Positions 9,501 through 18,702 of a stretch of 64,000 nucleotides of DNA are shown one piece after another. Under the pieces are notes generated by a model. It had not been told where the DNA came from. It saw only the letters and a list, made by a program, of their open reading frames with translations, and made no database searches. Source of the stretch: an uncultured Acinetobacter sp. (lineage in GTDB: Bacteria > Pseudomonadota > Gammaproteobacteria > Pseudomonadales > Moraxellaceae); NCBI GenBank assembly GCA_913777945.1, contig CAJYTY010000005.1, positions 186,001 to 250,000 on the forward strand, given 5' to 3'. How positions within the stretch are numbered: position 1 is the first letter of the stretch; each line of letters begins with the position of its first letter. Both the position numbers and the translations under genes were made by a program.

Positions 9501-9643
9501 TAATAGATCTGTTCCTTACCCGACTTGCAGGAAATGAGGAAGTTTGTAATAAAGTAATGAGTACGGAAGAATTACGCAAAAAAGTCGCTAAGCGATTGGC
9601 GAAGCATATTTATACACGGACGAAAAAGAAAGCCTCAAAATAG
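6590..9643 (+). CDS. hsdR: Type I restriction enzyme endonuclease/translocase subunit HsdR
   Basis: A 1017-residue motor and nuclease subunit. The N-terminal nuclease domain shows the PD-(D/E)xK-like pattern DMVLSLNGIPLITLELK. The SF2 helicase motor follows: Walker A SAGSGKS (Lys311), DEAH box (Asp423 onwards), motif III FTATPK, and the motif VI-like QTLSRLNRCAYGK. The C-terminal third is helical, as in HsdR proteins that bind the methylase core. A longer reading frame opens at GTG 6563, but ATG 6590 has the GGGGAAATGCC ribosome-binding site in front of it and is preferred. It is the last gene of the half-hsdS-hsdM-hsdS-hsdR operon. Confidence 0.95.
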   Translation: MYSEYYFEQAIEQSLTTAGGYVKGNPKDYDPRIALFPKDVVAFIQETQPKIWDRIYSSCQEETANRIVNDLAHALDTEGALSVLRQGFKCFGKKIKMAYFAPNTSINKTTQEQYDANVLKCTRQLHTEFNEIPDMVLSLNGIPLITLELKNEFSASGWNVEDAKIQFKKDRNAKGRLFEFKKRTLVHFAVDTCEVYMTTKLDGENTFFLPFNKGYLNGKGNPPVEGDVRTHYLWTETLARHSFMEIFARYMHLSVETKKIRTETGFRYIEKETMIFPRYHQLDAVRKLTKHSKANGSGHNYLIQHSAGSGKSNTIAWLAHQLASMHNADDQKIFNSIIVITDRIVLDRQLQETIAQFEHKDGVVQKIDENTLQLTNALASNVPIIITTIQKFPYIMQSIRTQAKKGITVDLSTEGKRFAVIVDEAHSSQGGETAQQLKQILNKDGIEAAIAQEFLDDENEDESELTDDAKKRRFAEAAKRNRQPNLSFFAFTATPKWKTLACFDEAGDNGEAPFHHYSMKQAIQEGFILDVLANYTTYGQYYKLIKIADNDPELAKNKTKALMARFVSMHPSVIAQKVEIIVEHFRTVTMHRIGGRAKAMVVTNSREQAVRYKLAFDEYIKEKKYTGIRSLVAFSGKLEVDGTEYTEPKMNGFKETELPDQFDTDDYQVLLVAEKYQTGFDQPLLHTMFVDKKLSGIQAVQTLSRLNRCAYGKEDTFVLDFVNTHEDIYKAFKPFYERTKLGDIPNEQKLNELGHTLDQWKFYFEADLIEFANIWFKDRSKLTGHEHKQLNSIIDRAVDKYKKIHPDDLVHQQEQQKLFKSQLQSYLNLYLFVSQIMDFTDSEHEQRYAYLKALLQKLPKGSKENEVDLSKIVELQFYRLQKISENSIDLGHGEANALKGSTDVGTGQAESTENVSQLINELNEAFGTDFTVADQLFFDQIEQAAIEDEEIVQAVNANSLDSFTEYLSGKLIDLFLTRLAGNEEVCNKVMSTEELRKKVAKRLAKHIYTRTKKKASK

Positions 9644-9687
9644 TTCTATTTAAAATTTCACGTCAAATTGTGCCGTGCTGTTGTGAG

Positions 9688-9699
9688 TGTCTATAGACA
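9688..9699. promoter_or_regulatory. 12-bp palindrome, possible operator of the toxin-antitoxin pair
   Basis: TGTCTATAGACA is a perfect palindrome 65 bp before the start of the Xre/ImmA gene, with a TTGCAT box a few bases downstream (9703-9708) that could be a -35. The position fits autoregulation by the HTH protein, but this is inference from symmetry and place only. Confidence 0.4.
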
Positions 9700-9763
9700 G
9701 TATTGCATAGTTAATTTATGTTAGCATAAGACAAGGTCAAATGGGCATAGAGGAGGAAATGTA

Positions 9764-10876
9764 ATGTCAATGCGTATCGACACTAACACATTGAATTATT
9801 ATGTTCAAAATGCCCAAATTTCGTTGAGTGTTTTAAGAACAAAAATTAATAATTTAGATCAATTTTTAAGTGGGGAAAAACAGCCAACTTTTAATCAGTT
9901 ATCTGAAATAGCAAAAAAAATTAATGTACCGACAGGTCTCTTATTACTGAATAAAACTATTGATATTGACATTAAGCGATTGGACTTCAGGACACTTGAG
10001 TCAGATTCAATCGATGAAGCAAGTGAAGAATTAAGAGATACCATTGCAGAAATGGAGGTCAAACAGGAATTTTTGAAGAATGAAATTACTGAAAATTTAG
10101 ATTTTGTGGGTCAATTTTCTATTGATTCCAATTTTCTAGAAGTAGCTAAAAAAATACGTAATAAGCTGGAGATTCCTTTGTTTTTCCAGAATCAAGCTGA
10201 TAATTCATTAAATTATCTACGTGATAAGATTAATGGTATAGGCGTATTTGTTTTTTTTAATGGTAAAGTGAAAGACAATACACATCGTCCTCTTAGTGTG
10301 AAAGAATTTCGAGGGTTTGTATTACTTGACAATAAAGCACCTATAATTTTTATTAATCAAAAAGATACTAAGAATGGTCAACTTTTTACATTAGTACATG
10401 AGTTAGTGCATATTTTTGTAGGTACTGAAGAAATATTTAACATTGTAGATACTGGTGATTATCAATTTGATCGAACTGAAGCATTTATAAATAAAGTAAC
10501 AGCAGAAATCTTAGCCCCTCAAGAGATTATCTTAAAGCTTAATTCAACTGATAGTAATTTTTTAGCTAGAAAATTTAAAGTCAGTGAATTTGTAATTGTA
10601 AGAAGACTATTAGACTTAAATAAGATCACACGTGAAGAATACCTGAATCGGACTAGAGACCTAAAGGAAAACCTAGAACGTTTTTTACCAAGTGAATCCG
10701 AATCCAATGGTGGAAGTTATACAAATAATATTAGATTTAGAGTTGATAATAAATTTTTCAAATATGTTATGAATGCAGTAAATCATGATCGTATTTCATA
10801 TACAGACGCATTTAATATTGTAGGTGTTGGTTTTAAAGGATATAAAATTTTGATGAATAGAGGTGGCAATGACTAA
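9764..10876 (+). CDS. Xre-like HTH and ImmA/IrrE metallopeptidase protein, probable antitoxin
   Basis: A 370-residue protein. Residues about 8-60 resemble a helix-turn-helix of the Xre type (SVLRTKINNLDQFLSGEKQPTFNQLSEIAKKINV). The middle has the zinc-peptidase signature HELVH (His212, Glu213, His216) in LFTLVHELVHIFVG, as in ImmA/IrrE proteins (COG2856). This architecture is common in antitoxins and in regulators of mobile elements that are inactivated by proteolysis. A strong AGGAGG ribosome-binding site sits 7 bases before ATG 9764. Its last codons overlap the start of the next gene by 8 bp, tying the two together as an operon. Confidence 0.85.
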   Translation: MSMRIDTNTLNYYVQNAQISLSVLRTKINNLDQFLSGEKQPTFNQLSEIAKKINVPTGLLLLNKTIDIDIKRLDFRTLESDSIDEASEELRDTIAEMEVKQEFLKNEITENLDFVGQFSIDSNFLEVAKKIRNKLEIPLFFQNQADNSLNYLRDKINGIGVFVFFNGKVKDNTHRPLSVKEFRGFVLLDNKAPIIFINQKDTKNGQLFTLVHELVHIFVGTEEIFNIVDTGDYQFDRTEAFINKVTAEILAPQEIILKLNSTDSNFLARKFKVSEFVIVRRLLDLNKITREEYLNRTRDLKENLERFLPSESESNGGSYTNNIRFRVDNKFFKYVMNAVNHDRISYTDAFNIVGVGFKGYKILMNRGGND

Positions 10877-11375
10877 GTATTTATTGGACACTAATATTTA
10901 TATCAACTTTTATGAACGATATTATCTATTTGATTTTTTCCCAAGTTTTTGGGAGAAAATCAAAGTAATCATCAACTCACAGGTCGTACTCCCCGATATT
11001 GTTGTTAGTGAACATTATCAAGATGAAAGGTTTAAAAAGTGGCTGGAAGAAAATTTTACAGGAGTTTCTTGTAAATACAAGGATTATGCCGATTTATGGA
11101 GTGAAGTTATACAACATATTGCAACTCATGACTGTTATAGTGATAAAGCATTAACAAATGACAAAAGTTGGACACGTGAAAAAATAGCAGATGGATGGTT
11201 GGTCGCAATTGCAAAAAAAGATAATTTAGTGATTGTAACAAGTGAAACGAAAAATATTAATTTAAATAAAAATCAACCTACACAAAACCCGAAAGTTCCT
11301 GATATTGCAAATGATCTTGGTGTTCGCTGTATAGACATGAATACTTTTTTTAAAGAAATCGGATTAATAATCTAA
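10869..11375 (+). CDS. DUF4411 family PIN-like protein, probable toxin
   Basis: A 168-residue protein starting MTKYLLDTNIYINFYERYY, where Asp7 in LLDTN is the first acidic residue of a PIN-like nuclease fold. Further acidic residues follow in the conserved patterns SEHY, DGWLVAIAKKDNLVIVTSE and PKVPDIA, which match DUF4411. PIN-domain toxins cut RNA; here that role is inferred from family and from pairing with an ImmA/Xre gene. ATG 10869 was chosen over GTG 10863 because AGAGGTGG precedes it. It overlaps the upstream gene by 8 bp. Confidence 0.85.
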   Translation: MTKYLLDTNIYINFYERYYLFDFFPSFWEKIKVIINSQVVLPDIVVSEHYQDERFKKWLEENFTGVSCKYKDYADLWSEVIQHIATHDCYSDKALTNDKSWTREKIADGWLVAIAKKDNLVIVTSETKNINLNKNQPTQNPKVPDIANDLGVRCIDMNTFFKEIGLII

Positions 11376-11753
11376 TTTTACATCAACTAGCTGATATATA
11401 AATCAAATTCTATGTAGTTAATGTACCTATTAAAGCGTAAATAAGATTATGCTAAATGAATTTATGTGTGTCTAAAATTTTGGTACATATCAACTATAGA
11501 AATTTTGTAAAAGTGTCAGTAAAAAAATTGTATAATCTCTAAATAGAGTTACATAAAACTATATAATGCTGAAAAATTAATTAAGGAAAATTCTGCGCTT
11601 GTAAACATAACTAGAAACATTCTTTAATAAAACTAAACTTATATCGAGAAGAATTTAGCATAAATTTATCCAGATATACCCATTGAAAATTAGATAACTG
11701 GTAGATTAGGTTCTAGCTGATAAAGTTTTAAAAGTTGAATACTGACTTTAGAG
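11376..11753. other. AT-rich 378-bp gap between convergent island genes
   Basis: No convincing gene, strong terminator or repeat is visible. The longest ATG frame I could follow on the plus strand starts at 11456 and has 28 codons without a ribosome-binding site. A short inverted repeat CTCTA-AA-TAGAG occurs just after a TATAAT at about 11532-11537. The gap is long for convergent genes, so decayed sequence or an unannotated RNA is possible. Confidence 0.5.
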
Positions 11754-12590
11754 TTAGTCTTCTGATTTAAGTGGGGTAGCTTCTCTTTCAAGTAAATACA
11801 ATTCATTAACTAATAAAAATTCTCGAAATTGATGGATTTGATTTTCATCTTTTTCACGATGTGTGCGTGCATTCCTAAAAGCTTTATAAGTATTTGTAAA
11901 TAGATTGGCTCGACCATCAATTTCTGAATTATCAGGTAGATCCCAAGTCAGACATGCTTTAGGAGGTAGAAATGCTTGAGAAAATAATTTACTACTGTGC
12001 TCGCTAAGTCCAGTTCTTGTTCTTACTATATCTTCTAGACGTTTGTAAGCTTTTAAAAGAGCTGAGTCAGGATCTTGTTTAAAAAGTAAGGCAAGGTCAA
12101 AAATTCTATCATCTAAAATTGAATAAGGTAGTTCCAAAGGGTAATAGTGTTTAGGATTTTCAGCTTCTGCAATCTCCTTTCTAAAAGGGTAGATATAATC
12201 ATGTAATCTAATTGGGCGAATAATTTTTTGATTAAATAATGTATCAATATCTACATCATTAAGTGATGAATGGTTTATTTTTTTGATTATTTTGGGACTA
12301 ACTACAATTTCTTCAGTTTCAATTTGATGTTTTTTTAACAAGCTAAGAGCAGTAGCTAAACCTTTCGGCCCTTCTCCTGGATAACCTGATGAAAAGCCTG
12401 AACGTATTATATAATAACTGTCTATACTATTACGAAGAATGAATGCATGTGTTTGCTGATTTGTAAGTAGTAAAGCGTAATTAAGGTCAGGATATACCTG
12501 AATTAAATTACAAAGACTGATAAGACATGTTTGCGTAATGCCAGCTTCACCAATGTACTCAAGATGATAGTAATTTTCAGTCTTAAACAT
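11754..12590 (-). CDS. Uncharacterised protein with C-terminal Ymh/TIGR02391-like HEPN-type domain
   Basis: A 278-residue protein with no clear full-length family. The C-terminal 100 residues (AYKRLEDIVRTRTGLSEHSSKLFSQAFL...GRANLFTNTYKAFRNARTHRE...FLLVNELYLLE) resemble TIGR02391/Hypoth_Ymh proteins. They carry RNARTH (Arg239 to His244), which fits the HEPN ribonuclease signature R-polar-x3-H. The N-terminal half (about 1-150) is separate, with a conserved-looking SGYPGEGPKGLATAL segment at 67-81, and I do not recognise it. The gene lies alone in the island between a toxin-antitoxin pair and the integrase, transcribed towards the pair. A defence or abortive-infection role is inferred from motif and location. 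The ATG at 12590 lacks an obvious ribosome-binding site. Confidence 0.75.
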   Translation of the reverse strand: MFKTENYYHLEYIGEAGITQTCLISLCNLIQVYPDLNYALLLTNQQTHAFILRNSIDSYYIIRSGFSSGYPGEGPKGLATALSLLKKHQIETEEIVVSPKIIKKINHSSLNDVDIDTLFNQKIIRPIRLHDYIYPFRKEIAEAENPKHYYPLELPYSILDDRIFDLALLFKQDPDSALLKAYKRLEDIVRTRTGLSEHSSKLFSQAFLPPKACLTWDLPDNSEIDGRANLFTNTYKAFRNARTHREKDENQIHQFREFLLVNELYLLEREATPLKSED

Positions 12591-12809
12591 ATTTTTTAAT
12601 GGAATTTTTGTGAATTTATAAAGTTATGATGAAGTAAAAAAAAGTAGAAATCCAGCTAAATGTATAGAAAAGTTAATTTAAGAATCTTTTAAATAGATGA
12701 TTTATTTAATCTGATCTTTTAGGATTTTATTGACTCTATATATCAATTAGGGAGTTTATAGAGTTTTAGATTTTCAATATGTTTGTAATTGACAATAAAA
12801 AATAGCAGC

Positions 12810-13973
12810 CTAATTCCTCAACCTATCAATAAAATCAGACCATTCCTGCATCATCTGGATACGATAGTCTAGGTGCTGTGCATGATTATAAGCTTGAGAC
12901 ACAGCGTTACCAACTCTATGCGCTAACTGAATTTCAATTGCATCATGCATATAACCTTGTTCATGTAGGGTAGTTGATGCAAGTCCACGGAAGCCATGCC
13001 CTGTCATTTTCCCGTTATAGCCCATCGTGCGAATTGCACATAAAAGAGCATTACTGCTAATTGGCTTCGCTGTACTGTAATTATAGAAAACATACTGTTT
13101 TATACCTGTAATCGGTTGAATCCTTTCTAGTATCTCTAAAGCTTGCTTTGATAAGGGCACTATATGAGGCATAGCCATTTTCATTTTATGTGCAGGAATT
13201 CTCCATAAATGATTCTCATAATCAATCTCATTCCACTCCATCATTCTCAGTTCTGCCGTTCTTACAAAGGTAAGAGTCATCAACTGCAAGGCTGACCTAA
13301 TGATCAGGTTGCCGTGGTAGCGATCCATACGTTCAACAAAGGCTGGAAATTCGGAAATATCCAGACGAGCCATATTTTTTACTTTACGTGGTTTAAGTGC
13401 TTCTCCCAAGTGAGGGGTAGGATCGTTCTCAATAATGCCTTTACGAATCGCAAATCGGAAAATACGTCCAGCTAAAGGGATTGAGCGTTTCGCCATTTCC
13501 AGTGCTCCACGCTCTTCAATTTTTTTGGCACAAGCTAATACGTCTTTCCCCTTAATTTGATCAATTGACATATCGCCTAGGGCAGGGAAAAGGTCTTTTT
13601 CAAAAACAGATAAGTCACGTAAATAGGTTGCCTCTTTAATGACGGCTTTACGGTCTTGCATCCATTCCATTGCAAGTGCTCTAAAAAGCGTGCTTTCATC
13701 TACCTGCAATTTTTTTTGTTTCTTCGCTTCGTTTGGATTAATTCCATCTTTTAACTTTAAGCGAGCTTCATCACGGATTCTTCTCGCTTGGGCAAGTGTG
13801 GTGTCTGGATATGTACCAATACTGAAAATATTTTCTTTGCCCTGAAAGCGAAATTTCATACGCCAATGCATACCACCTGACGGTGTGACTTCCAGATACA
13901 TGCCTTTTTCATCAGAATATTTGGTTTTCTTTTCAGCAGGTTTGATTTTTCTGACCTGAGCATCTGTAAGCAT
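12810..13973 (-). CDS. P4-type tyrosine recombinase/integrase
   Basis: A 387-residue phage integrase. The N-terminal DUF4102 arm-binding domain is plain (LTDAQVRKIKPAEKKTKYSDEKG...LEVTPSG, IGTYPDTTLAQAR). The catalytic domain has the Arg of RTAELRMMEW, the HGFRG box (HxxR), and a terminal AYNHAQHLDYR containing the likely nucleophilic Tyr. Such enzymes integrate islands at the 3' end of tRNA genes. It lies 183 bp from tRNA-Ser(GGA), transcribed in the same direction away from the tRNA 3' end, which is the usual layout for an island that extends leftwards. Confidence 0.95.
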   Translation of the reverse strand: MLTDAQVRKIKPAEKKTKYSDEKGMYLEVTPSGGMHWRMKFRFQGKENIFSIGTYPDTTLAQARRIRDEARLKLKDGINPNEAKKQKKLQVDESTLFRALAMEWMQDRKAVIKEATYLRDLSVFEKDLFPALGDMSIDQIKGKDVLACAKKIEERGALEMAKRSIPLAGRIFRFAIRKGIIENDPTPHLGEALKPRKVKNMARLDISEFPAFVERMDRYHGNLIIRSALQLMTLTFVRTAELRMMEWNEIDYENHLWRIPAHKMKMAMPHIVPLSKQALEILERIQPITGIKQYVFYNYSTAKPISSNALLCAIRTMGYNGKMTGHGFRGLASTTLHEQGYMHDAIEIQLAHRVGNAVSQAYNHAQHLDYRIQMMQEWSDFIDRLRN

Positions 13974-13994
13974 TGCAGCGCTTCCCGTAGAAAT

Positions 13995-14046
13995 TTGGGG
14001 GTATAAAAATAGGGGTAATTTATTATACCCCCATTTATACCCCCAA
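13995..14046. repeat. GGGGGTATA repeats upstream of the integrase (probable arm-type or att-associated sites)
   Basis: TTGGGGGTATAAA (13995-14007) and its exact reverse complement TTTATACCCCCAA (14034-14046) flank a third copy TTATACCCCCA (14023-14033). They lie between the integrase start and tRNA-Ser. Repeats of this kind next to P4-type integrases are usually recombinase arm or regulatory sites; the function here is inferred. Confidence 0.6.
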
Positions 14047-14090
14047 CTATCTCAGGATTCAATAGGGTCAATTGGAAAACATAAGGCAAT

Positions 14091-14124
14091 AAAAAAAGCT
14101 TAAACCCTTTAGATTTAAGCTTTT
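14091..14124 (-). terminator. Rho-independent terminator of tRNA-Ser
   Basis: AAAAGCTTAAA (14094-14104) pairs with TTTAAGCTTTT (14114-14124). The A-run at 14091-14097 gives a U-tract on the minus strand, just downstream of tRNA-Ser. Confidence 0.75.
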
Positions 14125-14156
14125 AGGACTCTATGAGATATCATAGAAAGTAAACT

Positions 14157-14246
14157 TGGCGGTGAGAGAGGGATTCGAACCCTCGATACGCGCAAACGTA
14201 TACACACTTTCCAGGCGTGCTCCTTAAGCCACTCGGACACCTCACC
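14157..14246 (-). tRNA. tRNA-Ser (anticodon GGA)
   Basis: The reverse complement folds as a class II tRNA with a long variable arm. The acceptor GGTGAGG pairs with TCTCACC, the anticodon loop is CTGGAAA (GGA), the T-loop is TTCGAAT, and the CCA is encoded (14157-14159). The integrase next to its 3' end suggests it is the attachment site of the island. Confidence 0.95.
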
Positions 14247-14359
14247 AAGGTGTGCGATAGTAACTAAAAAAAAGCAGACTGCCAAGTTGTAGTCGAACAG
14301 ATTTGCAGAAAAACTTCTTGGCTAATGATAATATTAAGCTATATAACGTTCTATATTGA

Positions 14360-16246
<1,887 letters not shown>

Positions 16247-16262
16247 GTAACATAAAATCATC

Positions 16263-16290
16263 AAAAAAGGCACTTTAGAGTGCCTTTTTT
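16263..16290 (+). terminator. Terminator after kup
   Basis: GGCACT-TTAG-AGTGCC stem flanked by an A-run and followed by six T. Confidence 0.9.
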
Positions 16291-16409
16291 ATTGTCTGGT
16301 GATCAAGTGAACAGTTTTGCGACATAAAGTGTCGTTCTTGGCTTTATCTCAATATACAGTTGAATATGGAATTGCTAAGCTTCGCATTCATATTGATTTT
16401 GATGTAGTT

Positions 16410-17483
16410 ATGGCGAAGAAAACAACCAAAAAGAGTAAAACACAATTTGCTTTTTTGAGCCAAAATTTTGGAAAAATTGTTCTTGCTTTGATCGCAACAG
16501 GCAGTTTCGCGATTGCATTTGGTAATGAAAAAATTTCTAAATTAATTCCTTTGCCATCGAGTCATGGTGCTTGTTTAGAACAATTTTATCGAGATGTTCC
16601 TCCTTTACTTACAAAAGAAAGTCTAAAAAAAGATAGTTATGCTTTGTGCTTTAATGATTTTAATGTGATGTATTCAGGTATTTCAAAAACACCATTGTGG
16701 TCAGCGGAATACCTTACTCCAGAGCGTTTAAGTATTAAAATCAAACGCGAAGATAGTTTTCACGAAGAAACACGAGTGCCTCTCGCTCATCGTGCATTGT
16801 TAGCGGACTACCGTGGTTCTGGGTACGATCGTGGACATATGGCACCGAATGGCGATATGAATAATACTGCGGCACAACATGACAGCTTTTCTTTAGCCAA
16901 TATGGTGCCGCAATCACCGAAGAATAATCAGGAAGTTTGGCGTAAACTCGAAGAAGCAGTACGTTCTATTGTGACTAAACAACATAAAGATGCTTATGTT
17001 GTGACTGGACCAATTTTTGAAGCGAAGCGCTTAAAAACCATTGGTAGTGGTGTGATTGTACCGACTGCTGTATATAAGGCAGTGTATTTACCTAAACAGG
17101 GGATTATTGGTGCGTACTATGCACCAAATAATGATTCATTACAGGTTAAAGTGGTGAGCATCTGTTATTTAGAAGAAAAGTTAGGAATTAATTTATTTCC
17201 ACAACTCACAGAACAACAAAAGCGTAATGTTTATCAATTGCCTACATCGGCACAACAAGTTAAAGCCAATAAAGAAATTAGCTATGTGAGTTGGGATAGA
17301 CAAAGTCAATGTGCTGAAGAAGCAACCACGGCAAGTATTCAAGCGCAACAGCAGCAATTTTCTTCTGGGAAGACACAAATTGATGAGACTAATTTGCCGC
17401 AGATTGATGAGGAAACCAAACAAGCTTTAATCAAGCAATTGATTGATGCATTGGTTCAGTATTTCTTACAATTGTTGCGCTAA
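16410..17483 (+). CDS. DNA/RNA non-specific endonuclease (NUC family), membrane-anchored or secreted
   Basis: A 357-residue protein of the Serratia-nuclease/EndoG family. The catalytic motif is DRGHMAPNGDM with His143, followed by the metal-binding region ANMVPQSPKNNQEVWRKLE. A basic N-terminus plus hydrophobic stretch IVLALIATGSFAIAFG (about 22-37) is a signal anchor or signal peptide, so the nuclease acts outside the cytoplasm. The C-terminal 70 residues are Gln-rich and look like a flexible tail. The open frame extends upstream to TTG 16317, but ATG 16410 (MAKKTTKK) precedes the hydrophobic segment directly and is preferred. Confidence 0.88.
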   Translation: MAKKTTKKSKTQFAFLSQNFGKIVLALIATGSFAIAFGNEKISKLIPLPSSHGACLEQFYRDVPPLLTKESLKKDSYALCFNDFNVMYSGISKTPLWSAEYLTPERLSIKIKREDSFHEETRVPLAHRALLADYRGSGYDRGHMAPNGDMNNTAAQHDSFSLANMVPQSPKNNQEVWRKLEEAVRSIVTKQHKDAYVVTGPIFEAKRLKTIGSGVIVPTAVYKAVYLPKQGIIGAYYAPNNDSLQVKVVSICYLEEKLGINLFPQLTEQQKRNVYQLPTSAQQVKANKEISYVSWDRQSQCAEEATTASIQAQQQQFSSGKTQIDETNLPQIDEETKQALIKQLIDALVQYFLQLLR

Positions 17484-17554
17484 TTTCACAGCTATTCTAA
17501 TGTGATTATGCTTAACTCAATAGGTGGAAACGAGAATGATAAGGAGTGAAATCA

Positions 17555-17797
17555 ATGTTTAAACCTTTTGAACATGGTGATGAGTCCTCAGCAATTTATG
17601 ACTTGACCCTAGAAAATCAGGCGGATTGTGTAAGTCTATATGGCAATTTGCAAATCACAAAAGATCAAGCAGGTTTAAAGGCAGCGAAAGCTTTACAAAG
17701 TTTTATCAACGAAGTGGTCATGGTGTTAGAAGCACAGAGCTTACCTAAACAGATTGAGCGTAAGCCAGAACAAGAAATTGAAAATCCATTTCTATAA
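17555..17797 (+). CDS. Small conserved hypothetical protein, 80 residues
   Basis: An 80-residue acidic protein with no recognised family. An AAGGAG ribosome-binding site (17541-17546) lies 8 bases before ATG 17555, and a strong terminator follows directly, so it is very likely a real gene. A helix-forming segment (KDQAGLKAAKALQSFINEVVMVLEAQ) makes up the middle; there is no signal or membrane segment. It follows the nuclease gene by 71 bp and may share its transcript. Confidence 0.75.
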   Translation: MFKPFEHGDESSAIYDLTLENQADCVSLYGNLQITKDQAGLKAAKALQSFINEVVMVLEAQSLPKQIERKPEQEIENPFL

Positions 17798-17827
17798 AAA
17801 AACAGCCTGAAAAAGGCTGTTTTTTTA
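17797..17827 (+). terminator. Terminator between the 80-residue gene and aqpZ
   Basis: ACAGCCT-GAAAA-AGGCTGT with A-run before and T-run after; it can serve both converging genes. Confidence 0.9.
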
Positions 17828-17837
17828 TTCTAAAACC

Positions 17838-18527
17838 TTAGCTTTTTTCACTTGCAACGACTTTATAAATAATTGCGCCAATGATTGCACCTAAAATTGG
17901 AGCGACCCAAAATAGCCACAATTGACTCAGCGCTGCTGTCTCCGCAAAAAAGGCAACACCTGTACTACGTGCGGGGTTTACTGAAGTATTCGTGACTGGA
18001 ATACTAATTAAATGAATGACGGTAAGTGTTAAACCAATTGCAATTGGAGCAAAACCAGCAGGCGCATTTTTATGTGTTGATAATAAAATAATGATCAGAA
18101 AGATGGCCGTAAGAACGACTTCGATTAAAAAGGCTGAAGCGATAGAGAAATGGTTTGGAGAGAGTTCTGCATAGCCATTTGTTGCGAAGCCTCCAGTTCC
18201 TGTAAAACCTGCTTGGCCTTGCACAATAATGTATAAAACAAATGCCGCAAAGGTTGCACCAATCACTTGAGAAATAATATAAGGCGCTAAATCTTTTGCT
18301 TCTAAACGTCCACCTACCCATAAGCCCACACTGACTGCAGGGTTAAAATGCGCTCCAGAAATATGACCAAAGGCATACGCACCAGTAAGCACAGTTAAGC
18401 CAAATGCGAATGAAACACCTAAAAAGCCGATCCCAAGTTCTGGAAATGCAGCTGCTAAAACAGCACTACCACAACCACCAAAAACAAGCCAAAAGGTTCC
18501 CAAAAATTCTGCTAAATATTTGTTCAT
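17838..18527 (-). CDS. aqpZ: Aquaporin Z, water channel
   Basis: A 229-residue MIP-family channel in the inner membrane. Both pore motifs are present, HFNPAVS and SVNPARSTG, with six hydrophobic segments and the opening [24 protein letters not shown] typical of AqpZ. The narrow-pore arrangement (His and Arg after the second NPA) favours water over glycerol. The frame extends upstream to 18635, but ATG 18527 gives the standard AqpZ N-terminus. Confidence 0.95.
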   Translation of the reverse strand: MNKYLAEFLGTFWLVFGGCGSAVLAAAFPELGIGFLGVSFAFGLTVLTGAYAFGHISGAHFNPAVSVGLWVGGRLEAKDLAPYIISQVIGATFAAFVLYIIVQGQAGFTGTGGFATNGYAELSPNHFSIASAFLIEVVLTAIFLIIILLSTHKNAPAGFAPIAIGLTLTVIHLISIPVTNTSVNPARSTGVAFFAETAALSQLWLFWVAPILGAIIGAIIYKVVASEKS

Positions 18528-18702
18528 TGTTATCACCCAAATCTTTGTAAAAATAAAAAAAGTATGCATCCAAAATTTATTATGGATATATTTAAGCCTT
18601 GTGAATAAAGTGTGAATTAATTCACAAAACTGCATATGCTCTTGTATAAATGCTGTAAAAAAAATGATCTGTTGTGAAACCGTTAGTGTGTCTTTAGTTT
18701 TA

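Noticed and set aside
12810..13973. Integrase as part of a prophage
   Set aside because: No capsid, tail, lysis or replication genes are seen; the neighbours are defence genes.
18528..18635. Extended N-terminus for aqpZ
   Set aside because: Gives a non-family sequence in front of a normal AqpZ start.
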